Source of the DNA: Edwardiiplasma whartonense
Lineage (GTDB): Bacteria > Bacillota_I > Bacilli_A > Mycoplasmatales > Mycoplasmataceae
DNA length: 64,000 nt
Reading direction: 5' to 3' (one strand)
Assembly: GCF_023566315.1 (NCBI RefSeq)
Contig: NZ_JAKNSU010000001.1
The translations under genes were made by a program, and so were the position numbers. Below, in pieces: positions 33,313-43,321 of this stretch. The notes beneath the pieces were generated by a model that was given only the letters and a program-made list of their open reading frames with translations, ran no database searches and was not told the DNA's origin. The first letter of the stretch is position 1; each line of letters begins with the position of its first letter.

Positions 33313-35217
33313 TTATTTCTTTGCATTTTTCAACGCAATTAATTCACTTTTTTGCTTAAGTAAAATCAAAAGTTCTTTTTGTTTTTTTGATTTTTCTCCA
33401 CTCAAAACACGTACTTTATCAGGATCAAAATTGTTTTGATCAACTTGTAATTCCAAGGCTTTTAATTCATCATTACCATTGCTAATTTCTTGACTTAATT
33501 GGTCAAACTTTGCTTGTCAAATAATGTCTTCTAATCCTTTGCTTGATAAGTGCATTTTAAAATTTTCTTTTGCTAAGGGTTGATTTAAAATCATTTTTAA
33601 TTGGGCAACACTAGTTTGTAAAAGTTTGGATTTTTCAGCACTCAATAAACTAAAAAAACGTTCTAAATCATTACCTTGATACTTATCCTCTAAATAGTAA
33701 TTGATCAAGGTGTTACATACTTGTTGAAAATAATAACTATGTTGATCAGCACCAGCCAGATAAACAAGATTATCTTTAATTTCTGTGAGATAGTCTTTTG
33801 ATTGTAAAAGAGCAATCAAAACTTTTAACTTCATATCTTCTTTACGAGTTTTTGGCTTTAGTGAAAATTGATTGTTATCATTTAAAATTTGAGGTGATGA
33901 CCAATTGGTAACCTTTTTTTGCAAATTTTGACTTTGTTTTTGCTTAAAACTATTTATTAAAATTTCCTTACTAATATTTAGTTTATTACTTAATTGGTCA
34001 AAAACACCATCCACTACCAGCAGATTTTTTTCATATTTTAATAGAGCAAAGATTTGTTCAATAATTGTTGTTTTTTTATCAACATTAATCACTTCATTTA
34101 AGGTAAATTTTTCTAGAAAAAATTCATACACATTAATAGAATGATCAACCATTTTTTTTAAAGCTTCAACTTGATTTGTTTGCACTAATTCATCTGGATC
34201 CATTGCAGTTAAATTATCAACAATTGAAAACTCTAAGTCATTATTAATCAATAATTTAGCAATTTTGTACATCGCATTAATTCCAGGGCCATCCCCATCT
34301 AAAAACAACTTAATCGGTTTTTTCAACTGTTTAAGAATGTTAATCTGAAAAGCACTTAAATTAGTCCCCATTAATGCCAAACAATTTGGATAACCAACCT
34401 TAGTTAGACTAATGACATCCATAAACCCTTCTAAAACAATAATATTAGCAAAACGTTCTTTATTTTTTAAGACATAATCAATGTTAAACATTACCTCTGA
34501 CTTCTTAAAAATTAATGTTTCTCGGGTATTTAAATATTTTGGTTTTTCTTGATCAAGAACTCGGGCACTAAATCCAATAACATAACCATCTTTATTTTTA
34601 ACTGGAAAAGTTATTCGGTTTTGAAAATAGTCATAAGTTTTTTGACTAGCTTGATTAGTGGTCGCTAGTCCAGCTTTCACAATTTCACTCTCAGCATAAC
34701 CTAAACCAAGTAGATGTTGCACCAAATTATTTTCATAAGCAAAACCAATCTGTCATTGACCAACCTGATCACGATCAATTTGACGTTGGTCAAGATAATT
34801 TCTTGCCATAATCCCTACCTTGTTATACAAAACAGCTTGATAGTAATTCGTAGCATCTTCGTTAATTTTAAACAGTAATTTTTGTTCGCTACTATAAGGG
34901 TCTTTAGGAATGTAGTCGTCAACATTACCTAAATCAATTCCATATTCTTTAGCAAGTTTAATTACTGCTAAAGGAAAAACAAGGTTATTAATTTTTTCAA
35001 CAAACTGAATAATATTACCCCCAACCCCACAAGAAAAACACTTAAAAATCTTCTTATCAGGCGAAACAATCATTGATGGAGTTTGATCAGCATGAAACAA
35101 ACATAAACCAACATAATTTCGACCTTGTTTGTGCAAATTAGTGTACTTAGAAACTTCTTCCACAATATTTGTTTTTGTTAAAACTTCTTGAATTTTATTT
35201 TCAGAAATTCTTGCCAT
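33313..35217 (-). CDS. dnaG: DNA primase
   Basis: 634 residues. N-terminal CHC2 zinc finger (CLFH near 39-42 and CFSC near 60-63), TOPRIM catalytic core with IVLEGFMDVISL and LFLDGDGPG, and a C-terminal helicase-interacting region ending in a Lys-rich coiled tail. It makes RNA primers for replication. Start ATG is 11 bases after glyQS; the stop lies 22 bases before the chosen sigA start. TGA-Trp codons split the frame at 34750 and 33517, which would look like breaks under the standard code. Confidence 0.95.
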
Positions 35218-35228
35218 TTATTCACAAC

Positions 35229-36593
35229 CTATCGTTTTAAATAATCAACCAAGTCGTTAATTTTGACCCTGGTTTGTTCCATTGTATCGCGATCTCTAAG
35301 TGTGACTTTTTGATCAGTTTCTGAGTCGTAATCATAAGTAATCACAAAAGGAGTTCCAATTGCATCTTGACGACGATAACGCTTACCAACATTACCAGTT
35401 TCATCATAAGTAGCATTAATACCTGATGCTAATAAATCAGCATAAATCTTTTGGGATGGTTGCGCTAAGTTTTTTTGCAAAGGCATCACTGAAACCAAGT
35501 AGGGAGCAAGTGCACGAGGAAGTTTTAAAACTTCCCGACTAGTTCCATCCTTTAACTCTTCAATCACATAAAACTGGCAAAAAATCGCAAGTAGCAAACG
35601 TTCTAAACCTACACTTGGTTCAATTACATAGGGAATAATTTTTTGATTAGTTGTTGGGTCAAGATAAGTCAAATCAGCAGCAGAATTTTGAATATGTTGG
35701 GTCAAATCAAAATTACCTCGATTAGCAATTCCTCACAACTCACCTCATCCAAAAGGAAAATCAAACTCGACATCAACAGTTTGAGTTGAATAATGAGCTA
35801 ACTCTGTTTGGTCATGAGCACGGAACCGAAAATTAGATTCATCAAGTTGTAACACTTCAACAAGGAATTTTTTTACCATTGTCATTCAATACGCAAATCA
35901 GTCTGTTTGATCATCAGGAGCAAAAAAGAACTCTAATTCCATTTGTTCAAATTCACGAGTACGGAAGATAAAGTTCCCTGGAGTAATTTCATTTCGGAAC
36001 GATTTTCCCATTTGTCCAATTCCAAACGGAAGTTTTTTTCGCAATGAACGTTGGACGTTTTTAAAGTTGATAAAAATGCCTTGAGCAGTTTCTGGACGAA
36101 GATAAACAACACTATTTTCATCTTCTAAAACCCCTTGTTGCGTTTTAAACATTAAACCAAAATTTCTAATCGGAGTAAAATCAGCCTTTCCGCATTTAGG
36201 ACATTTAATTTCCTTAGTTTTTAAAAAGTCTTCTAATTCCTGATGACTCATCTTAGCAGCATTAACTTCAGGAAATTTTTCTTCAATCAATTTATCTGCA
36301 CGTCAGCGACTTTGACAATTTTTGCAATCAACCAGAGGATCATTAAAACCATCAATATGTCCAGAGGCTTTTCAAACTTTATTATTCAAAAGAATTGAGC
36401 TGTCTAAACCAACATTATAAGGATTAGATTTTATAAAGAAATCTCACCACAGGTTTTTAAGGTTCAACTTGATTTGTGCTCCCAAAGGACCATAATCCCA
36501 ACTGTTTGCAAGGCCTCCATAAATCTCTGAACCTTGAAAAACAAAACCATTAGTTTTTAAAAAACTAATTAGTTCTTCCATTTTTTTAACCAT
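35229..36593 (-). CDS. glyQS: Glycine--tRNA ligase, single-chain dimeric type
   Basis: 454 residues, class II. GGLANSWDYGPLG near the N-terminus, a zinc site (CPKCGKADF), motif 2 region with FRNEITPGNFIFRTREFEQMELEFF, and a C-terminal anticodon domain (LPRALAPYLVSVMPL) identify the eukaryote-like alpha2 GlyRS found in mollicutes, instead of the two-subunit GlyQ/GlyS of Bacillus. The first ATG (36593) is used; a second at 36581 is possible. First gene of the glyQS-dnaG-sigA operon, with a strong promoter at 36650-36678. Confidence 0.95.
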
Positions 36594-36649
36594 ACATCCC
36601 CCATAATCTATTAATTAACTGTTTAATCCTTTTGAAAATAACTACTGTG

Positions 36650-36678
36650 ATATTATGCTCCACAACCGTTTTTGTCAA
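36650..36678 (-). promoter_or_regulatory. Strong sigma-A promoter for glyQS-dnaG-sigA
   Basis: Minus strand perfect -35 TTGACA (36673-36678), 17-base spacer, -10 TAATAT (36650-36655). It sits between the recO stop (36694) and the glyQS start, so the macromolecular synthesis genes have their own promoter even though recO lies directly upstream. Confidence 0.8.
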
Positions 36679-36693
36679 CCCACAATAAGTGTT

Positions 36694-37464
36694 TTACCAA
36701 ACCTGAAGAAATGGTTGCATTTTAATTTCATAAAACGCAGCACTACTTACTCCCAAAATGTTTTCATAATATTCCAAGTTCACGTTGATAAATAAAATTG
36801 CGGTTTTAATATCTAATTGAATATCATCAAATTCCTCAATTGGTAAAGTAGCAATTTGGTTTAAAAGCACAATGAATTCTGGAGCCTGAAGGACTTTGTC
36901 TTGATTTACCATGAGAGCAAAATCTTGATCACAAACAACCCCATAATCAAACAAACTCAAAAACCGAGGATGGCTGAGTTTTTTTTGACAATAAGCACAA
37001 TGAATTAAATCTCATAACGAATTGTTGTATTTTAAACTGCGATACAAATAGATAGCAAAGTTTTTTAATAAAAAATTGTGCTGGTCTAATTTTGTGAAAG
37101 TAAATTTTAATAATTGGTAATATTCATAACTTTTTTCACCATCCCGAAAAAAACTTAAGCTTACTGTAGTAATTGCTGATGCTAACAAGTAATTAAAATA
37201 GGCATCAGCAATCCTAGCGTGAGTTTCAATTAAATGCGCTTTTTTCAACTTTGACAAACGGTTGGTTGGTGATTTAAAAATCTCAAAATTTGCAGCAGTG
37301 AAAAGCTGAAGAGCAGTTTTATTTTTACTAGTTATTCTTCTAACGCCTGGAGCATAAAAACTAATTAACCCGTATTCTTTACAAAAAACAGTAATGATTT
37401 CATCATAATCTTCATAATCAAGTTTTTTTAACACAAAGCCTTCAATCGTTTTCAAATTACTCAC
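36694..37464 (-). CDS. recO: DNA repair protein RecO
   Basis: 256 residues from the GTG at 37464. An OB-fold start (EGFVLKKLDYEDYDEIITVF, residues 8 onward) is followed by a helical domain and a CAYC zinc motif with a further Cys downstream. RecO loads RecA through RecF/RecR during recombinational repair. A TTG one codon earlier (37467), directly after the era stop, is an alternative start; neither has a good SD, so translation may be coupled to era. Order ybeY-era-recO-glyS agrees with Bacillus. Confidence 0.9.
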
Positions 37465-37467
37465 CAA

Positions 37468-38376
37468 CTAATACTTGTTTTTGTCATAACCCATCTTTTT
37501 AATCAATGAGGCAGATTTTTTTCAATCTCGTTCAACTTTTACCCGCAGTTGCAGTTCGACCTCTTTTTGATAAATTGTGACTAATTCTTTTTTTACCTTG
37601 TACTTAATATCTTGAATCTTCTTACCATTTTTTCCGATTAAAATCCCTTTTTGCGAATCGCGTTCTACAAAAATGGTAGCCCTAATTTGCATCAACTCCC
37701 CATCATCTTCAAGTTCATCAACCAAAACTGCAACACTATGAGGCACTTCTTGTCCGGTTTTTAACAATACTTGCTCGCGAATTAATTCTTTAATATAAAA
37801 CCGGTTAGGTTGATCAGTGATTTGATCAGGAGCAAAAAAGGCAAAATCATTTGGCAAGTCACGCAAAATCAGTTCTAATAAGGTATCAATGTTCTTGCGA
37901 GTAGTGCTGGAAATTAAAATTGTTTCATCAGGATTAAAGAGTTTTTTTCATTCAGTTACTTTTTGAATCAAGGCTTCTTTTGGAAGTAAATCTGCTTTGG
38001 TTAAAACTAAAAACTGGGGAATGTTTGTTTGTTTTTTTAATTGCTCTAAAATATAAAGATCATTTTTCCCAATTTTTTCATCCACGGGTGCTAAAAAAAG
38101 GATTATATCAGTATCTTTAAGACTCTGAAAAGCACTGCTATTCATTAACTTATCAATACCATCTTTCGCTGTATGAAACCCTGGAGTATCAACAAAAACA
38201 ATTTGATACTCACCAGGAACATTCAAAATGCCACGGATATTATTTCTAGTAGTTTGAGGTTTATTGGTCACAATCGAAACTTTATGACCAATTAGTTCGT
38301 TAATTAAACTTGACTTGCCAACATTTGGTCGACCAATCACACTTACAAAACCAGATTTAAACTTCTTCTCACTCAT
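37468..38376 (-). CDS. era: GTPase Era
   Basis: 302 residues. G1 GRPNVGKS (15-22), switch region TTRNNIRGI, G3 DTPGFH, G4 TKAD, followed by a KH domain with GILIGKNGKKIQDI near 245-258. Binds the 3' end of 16S rRNA and takes part in 30S maturation. Sits nine bases after ybeY, another rRNA-processing gene, and its stop abuts the recO start. Frame crosses TGA-Trp codons at 37948 and 37522. Confidence 0.97.
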
Positions 38377-38385
38377 CTTTAACTC

Positions 38386-38877
38386 CTATGCTAAATAACT
38401 TTCCTCATCGTAAATAACTTCATAATTAATCCCTGCAGCTTTTAAAATTTCGGCTTGAAGCAAAAACATTTGCTCCTCTTGAGCAGAACTTTTTTCATGA
38501 TCATAACCCAATAAATGCAAAAATCCGTGAACGAATAAAAAAGCCATTTCTTCTCTAAGTTTATGATGGTACTTTATTGCTTTTTGTTGAGCAACTTCAT
38601 AACAAACAAACAAATCGCCTAGTTCATGTTCATCAACAACCATTTCTACATCAGCACTCATTGTTAAAGGAAAAGAAATTACATCAGGTACATACTCTTC
38701 TTTTCGATACTTTTGGTTAATCAACAAAGCCTCTGACTTAACAACTCAAATTACTGCTAAAGTCAAATTATCTTTTAAACCTAAAATTTTAATTCCCGTT
38801 ACTAAGAGTTCTTGATACAGTTTTTCTCACTCCATCATTGCAATACTAGTTTTATTTAAAAAAGAAATTTCACTCAT
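38386..38877 (-). CDS. ybeY: Endoribonuclease YbeY
   Basis: 163 residues. The zinc site HGFLHLLGYDH gives His117, His121 and His127, the hallmark of the family, which takes part in 16S rRNA 3'-end processing and ribosome quality control. The start at 38877 adds 50 N-terminal residues with two TGA-Trp codons and gives the normal length. It begins 24 bases after the small membrane protein and is nine bases from era. Confidence 0.95.
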
Positions 38878-38901
38878 TTACTCACACTTTTCTGGTCTTA
38901 A

Positions 38902-39234
38902 TTATATATGAAAAACTACCTTAAAAAAATAAGCCAAATAAGTCATTTTTCCGTATTGATAATAAAAAATTGGTTTTGGTTTTTCGATTAAAAAAGTCTC
39001 GTTTTGAATTTCATAAACATTATTTTCCAAATAAACTAGGTGGTGATAAACCTTAATGTTTTGATGATTATTACAATAAACTTCACTTAAAACATGAGAA
39101 CATTTCACATAACCAATTTGGTTAATAATTTCTGATTCCAAGACCTGATAAAGATTAATCCGCAATGTGGTCAAAACCACTAAAACTATTCCAACAATTA
39201 ATCCTAAAAAGATTAAACACCACCACTTCTTCAT
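38902..39234 (-). CDS. Small single-TM protein downstream of C39 exporter
   Basis: 110 residues, not recognised. One N-terminal TM segment (about residues 6-27) is followed by roughly 80 residues predicted outside, strand-rich, with two Cys in CSHVLSEVYC. The ATG at 39234 has GGAG eight bases upstream and starts within a base or two of the exporter gene's stop (39236), so both are surely co-translated. This topology would suit an accessory to the exporter or a membrane-held substrate, but nothing in the sequence proves either. It shows no clear double-glycine leader. Confidence 0.7.
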   Translation of the reverse strand: MKKWWCLIFLGLIVGIVLVVLTTLRINLYQVLESEIINQIGYVKCSHVLSEVYCNNHQNIKVYHHLVYLENNVYEIQNETFLIEKPKPIFYYQYGKMTYLAYFFKVVFHI

Positions 39235-39235
39235 G

Positions 39236-41032
39236 CTAATTCTCCACAAAAATCAAGATTTTATCCTTTAAATTTTCAATCAATTGTTGTTTAATTTCTG
39301 AATACTCATCTAAAGTAATTTTTTCTATTAAAATAATTTTTTGCTCACAAAAACAAACACTCAAGATTGTTAATAGTTGTCTTTGTTGAGAGTTTAAATA
39401 ATCAGTGTTTGTGGTTAAATCAATCGCATATTTTTCCAAATAGCCTTGCATTTTCATTGTTTGAAAAAGTCTTAAATTTGAACTAGAACCAAAATTAAAT
39501 AAATTATTACTTGTCAACTCGTTAGCTAAGATTGCTTGATTAGTCTGATAAATTTGGTTAGTTGTCAGTCAAACTTTTAGGGGTTGATAATCAATTAACA
39601 AATATTGTTTTTCAAGATCAGCAATAGTTAAATGATGGTGGTTCACCTGTTGATGATTAAAAGTGATTACTACTTCTTCACGATTAATTGAAAAAACAGG
39701 GTGAAAAATCATCGTTGAAGGTTGCGAAATTTTTACCAACCAAATTAAATCTAAAAAACGATCAATTTGTACGTTATAGACTAAAATAATGTTGATAAAA
39801 ATTAAGAAACTTGTTAAATTCAAAACCTGAAAATTCAAAGTCAAAAACATTAAGACATAAAACCCTAAAATAACCAATTTTTCTAAAGTATTGAAAAGTA
39901 ACAACCAACTAGAAGGTTGAATTAACTTTTTGTTTTCAACTCTCTTTGTTGCATAATATTTTTTAAGATTAGTTTTATTGATGATTGTTGCATAATCACG
40001 AATGATTGTCTTGATTAAAACTTGAGAATGATGGTTAAAAAACTGTTCAGAAGTTGAAATACTATAAAAATGTTTTACTTTTATTCCTTTAACAATCATC
40101 ATTAAAAAGATTAATAAACAAGAACTAAAGAAAAACATTTTTGAAAAAGTAATTAAAACATAGCTAATAAAAATCGCAAAACCAACCAAAGCAAACATCG
40201 TTGCAAAGAGTTGATTAAGTGCTTTTCTAAAATTTAAATTTCGTTGAATTTGATTAAAGATAAAGTCATGATGATTTGTTTGCAGCCAAACTTGAAGACT
40301 TTGAGCATACATAGAAAGATAATCAACATATTCTTGTGCATCCTTTTTTATTAAACTTTTTTTCAATCACAAACTTAATCCAGATAACGCCATCCATCCC
40401 AAAATCAAGCATCCAATGACAAACGCAACCTTTACTACTTGTTTTCAAGTAAAGAAAAAATAGTTTGTAATCATTATTTTGATAAACATGCTACTAAAAA
40501 GCAAACTTAAAGTAGCTAAAAAGTCAAAAAGATTTAACAATAAATAGTTCAATCAATTCCGACTTAAAAGCTGCAAAGCAATTCTTCAACCAAACTTAAA
40601 ATGATTAGTAACAATCGGAGTACTCTTTTGGTTTTGAAAAACTAAAACATTTCCATTCATCATCTGTTTTAAAGTTTTAAGACTAATTACCTGAACTTTG
40701 GTACAATCTGGATCAAAGACTAAAAACTTTTGCAAACTTTGTTTTTCTAAAACTACATAGTGATTTTCACCACCAGGCTTTCTTATATCCACTAGTACTG
40801 GAAAGAACAATTCATTTAAATCATCAAAACTTTCCAGATAATAACCTTCCACTAAAAGTTGATAACTATTTAAAAGTTTTTCAAGTTCATAAAAACTTAA
40901 CTCATTACGAGCATAATGATGCTTAACTTTAAATTCTCCTAAATCCATCGTTGTTTTAGAAAAGTGATGCAAAATCATTAAAGCACAAGCCATACCACAA
41001 TCATTGATATCAAGTTGTTGAACTAATTTCAC
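39236..41032 (-). CDS. C39 peptidase-containing exporter, degenerate ATPase domain
   Basis: 598 residues, one frame. Residues 1-140: a C39 cysteine-peptidase domain with Gln6, catalytic Cys12 in NDCGMACALM, His91 in ENHYVV and Asp107 in VFDPD, i.e. intact triad and oxyanion Gln. Residues ~150-410: about six TM segments. Residues ~430-598: where an ABC ATPase domain should be, there are only ~165 residues with no Walker A (GxxGxGKS/T); traces remain as LNSQQRQLL (546-554, for LSGGQRQRL) and IILIEKITLDE (for ILILDEATSALD), with Lys replacing the catalytic Glu. The family normally cleaves double-glycine leaders and exports the peptide with ATP. Here cleavage may persist without ATP-driven export. 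GTG start; GGGAGG lies about 13 bases upstream. Confidence 0.8.
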
Positions 41033-41088
41033 CAGGATATTTTTCCTCCCTATTAAAGAATAAGAGAAGAATCTCTGTTTTTTTTCAA

Positions 41089-41658
41089 CTAACGGTAATT
41101 CATCACTAATTGTTGAGCTAGTGCTTCTTTTTTCTCTGGACCTTGAAAATATTCAACTACTTTCAAAGCAAACTGAATTGCTCCCCCAGCACTTGAACCA
41201 GTGATAATGTTTTTATCAACAATCGCAGCTTGGTTAAGATCACTGATAGCATCAGTTAAAAACTGGTCTGAACCAGGAAAATGGGTAATCTTTTTCTTAG
41301 TGAGAATCCCAGCTTTTCCCAAAACTTGGGGAGCAGCACAAATCGCTCCAACCAGTTTTTGTTCTTGATTAAAGACTTGAACTAGTTCAACTAAAACATC
41401 AGATGTTAGCAAAGGTTTTTCACCACTTTCAACACCTTTTCCTCCTGGAATTAAAATCCCGTCATACTGATTAGAATCAAATTCAGCAAAATTTAAATCT
41501 GGTAAAATCTTAATTTGGTGAGCACCAATAAGAGTGGCTTGATTGTACAAACTCACAATATCAACCTTAATGCCTGCTCTTCGCAAAACATCAACACTTG
41601 CAACCATCTCAATTTCTTCAAAGTTGTTACCAACCATCATCGCTAAATAAGTTTTCAT
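41089..41658 (-). CDS. DJ-1/PfpI family protein
   Basis: 189 residues, typical of DJ-1. Glu14/Glu15 in NNFEEIE and the nucleophile-elbow Cys107 in GAICAAPQVL are in place, with ILIPGG and ITGSSAGGA motifs. Members are glyoxalases, deglycases or oxidative-stress chaperones; the exact activity cannot be read here. Perfect AAGGAG before the ATG and a TATAAT box upstream. It is the first gene of a run continuing into the C39 exporter, 56 bases downstream. Confidence 0.92.
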   Translation of the reverse strand: MKTYLAMMVGNNFEEIEMVASVDVLRRAGIKVDIVSLYNQATLIGAHQIKILPDLNFAEFDSNQYDGILIPGGKGVESGEKPLLTSDVLVELVQVFNQEQKLVGAICAAPQVLGKAGILTKKKITHFPGSDQFLTDAISDLNQAAIVDKNIITGSSAGGAIQFALKVVEYFQGPEKKEALAQQLVMNYR

Positions 41659-41681
41659 TGTATCTTCTCCTTGTTATCCTG

Positions 41682-41687
41682 ATTATA
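41682..41687 (-). promoter_or_regulatory. -10 box of the DJ-1 gene
   Basis: TATAAT within GCATATAATCAGG on the minus strand, 24 bases before the ATG. The -35 region is weak. Confidence 0.5.
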
Positions 41688-41702
41688 TGCTTTTTAACAC
41701 AG

Positions 41703-41729
41703 AAAAAAATAAGTCCAAATTAAACTTAT
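41703..41729 (-). terminator. Probable terminator of the ABC cassette
   Basis: Stem ATAAGT and ACTTAT with a nine-base loop, then seven T on the minus strand. Short stem, but the T run and the position 54 bases beyond the ATPase stop fit. Confidence 0.5.
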
Positions 41730-41782
41730 CAAGTAAAAAATAATGAGTAAAAAGTGGTGCTTAATAAATTAATCGTTTCAAA

Positions 41783-43282
41783 TTATCAAACTAACTTTGC
41801 TACTAAATCAACAAAAAACTTGTTTTTTAAGAATTTCTTATTTAAAAATTTAATTTTGTTCGAATATTTATGTTTTTCAATTTTAGCAAGAATTTCTTTC
41901 ACATCATCATTTAAAACAATAGCATCTTTAGCAACTTTAAGCGCTAAAGAAACAATCATATACTCATGAACAGTTAAAAAACTCATTTTTAAGGCACGAT
42001 CTAGATTTATTGAAAATTGTCGGGTTTTTTTACTGCCAAAAAGACAGTTCTTAACACTTTCAAAAAGTTCAACAAATAATTGTCGCTCATTCATATTGCC
42101 ATACGATAAACCCATTAATAGTTCATTAATTTTTATCAACTCTTCTATTTCTTCTTGAGTTGGTTCTAACTCATTATTAAAAATCGAGTTATCATAAATT
42201 TCTAACTTTTTATTTTTTAGAATTCTTAAAAGGTTAACCGAATTACTTGTTCGCGCTTTTTTAAATTCTTTAAAGTAAAAATCAATTTCTTTATTGATAG
42301 TAGATTGACCCAAAGAAAAAGTAATTGAATCAAAATCCATTGGTAAATTAATTAAATCTTTAATTTCAATTTTATATTTTTCACAAATTTCAAAAAAGAT
42401 ATTAATATTCTTTTTAAACCTATCTTCCATTCCTAAAACAAGGTAATTTTCTTCTTTTTGATATTCATAAACTTTAATTTCGTGATTAAGTAATTCCGAC
42501 ACTAAATTAGCATAAACTTCATCTGATAAGACTGATTGAAAATAAACTTGACTGCGATAAATTAGTTTAAAATACTCAATACTATCATTAAAAATCACGC
42601 GACCCTGATCTAATAAAATAATGTGGTCTGCTAAATCGATAGCTTCACTAATGTTGTGAACCACAAGAACAATGGTCGAATTTTTCTTATATTCTTTTAA
42701 GAAGTTGATAATTTTTTTTCTTCATCCCGAGTCAAGATTAGCTCCTGGTTCATCTAATAATAACAATTTGGGATACTTTAAAACTGAAATAATAAAATTA
42801 ACCCTATTTTTCATCCCTCAAGAAAAACTTGAGACTTTTTTATTTCGTTCTTTATATAAATCTGTGAACTTCATTAATTCTTCAATGCGAGTTTTTGCTT
42901 CTTTTGCCTTAATCCCAAAAACACTTGCCAATTGAAATAAATATTTTCCCAAAGCAATATCAGTTGATAAAAAATCCATTTGTGAATAAGAACCAATTTG
43001 ATCATTGACCGAAGTTCGATCAATTGCTTTTCGATCAACTCCATCAATAAAAATTTTTCCCCGATAACGGATATAAGTTCCTAGAATTGAATTTAAAATA
43101 ACACTCTTCCCTGATCCACTTGCTCCTAAGATTAAAGTACATTTATTTTTAGGAATCTCGAAATCAATTGGTCCAATTTTTTGTTTAATGCGAACTGAAC
43201 CAAACCTTTTTTCATAACCTTTTAAAACAATCATCGCATTATCTTCATTCTGTTGCTTTTCTCTAACTTTATTCATAATCAT
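41783..43282 (-). CDS. ABC transporter ATP-binding protein with long C-terminus
   Basis: 499 residues. Walker A GASGSGKS (53-60), degenerate signature SSFSWGMKNR (about 151-160), Walker B LLLLDEPGANLD with Asp177-Glu178, and H-loop VHN. The ATPase domain ends near residue 235; the remaining ~260 residues are helical, acidic/basic and unlike anything I recognise, beyond a first part like the C-terminal extension of DrrA/NatA-type subunits. AGGAAG precedes the ATG. The start is 39 bases after the permease stop. It probably drives the permease encoded at 43322. A TGA-Trp followed at once by TAA ends the gene. Confidence 0.88.
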
Positions 43283-43321
43283 TATTACTTCCTCACCCCT
43301 CTTTGCAGTTTTTTAATTAAA

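Noticed and set aside
33291..33326. Longer sigA start 12 codons upstream.
   Set aside because: It would overlap the dnaG stop and lacks a good SD; GGAAAGAAG fits the ATG at 33290 better. Not fully excluded.
41050..41085. Weak hairpin (AGAGA/TCTCT) between the DJ-1 gene and the C39 gene.
   Set aside because: Only a five-base stem without a proper T run; I treat the two genes as possibly co-transcribed.
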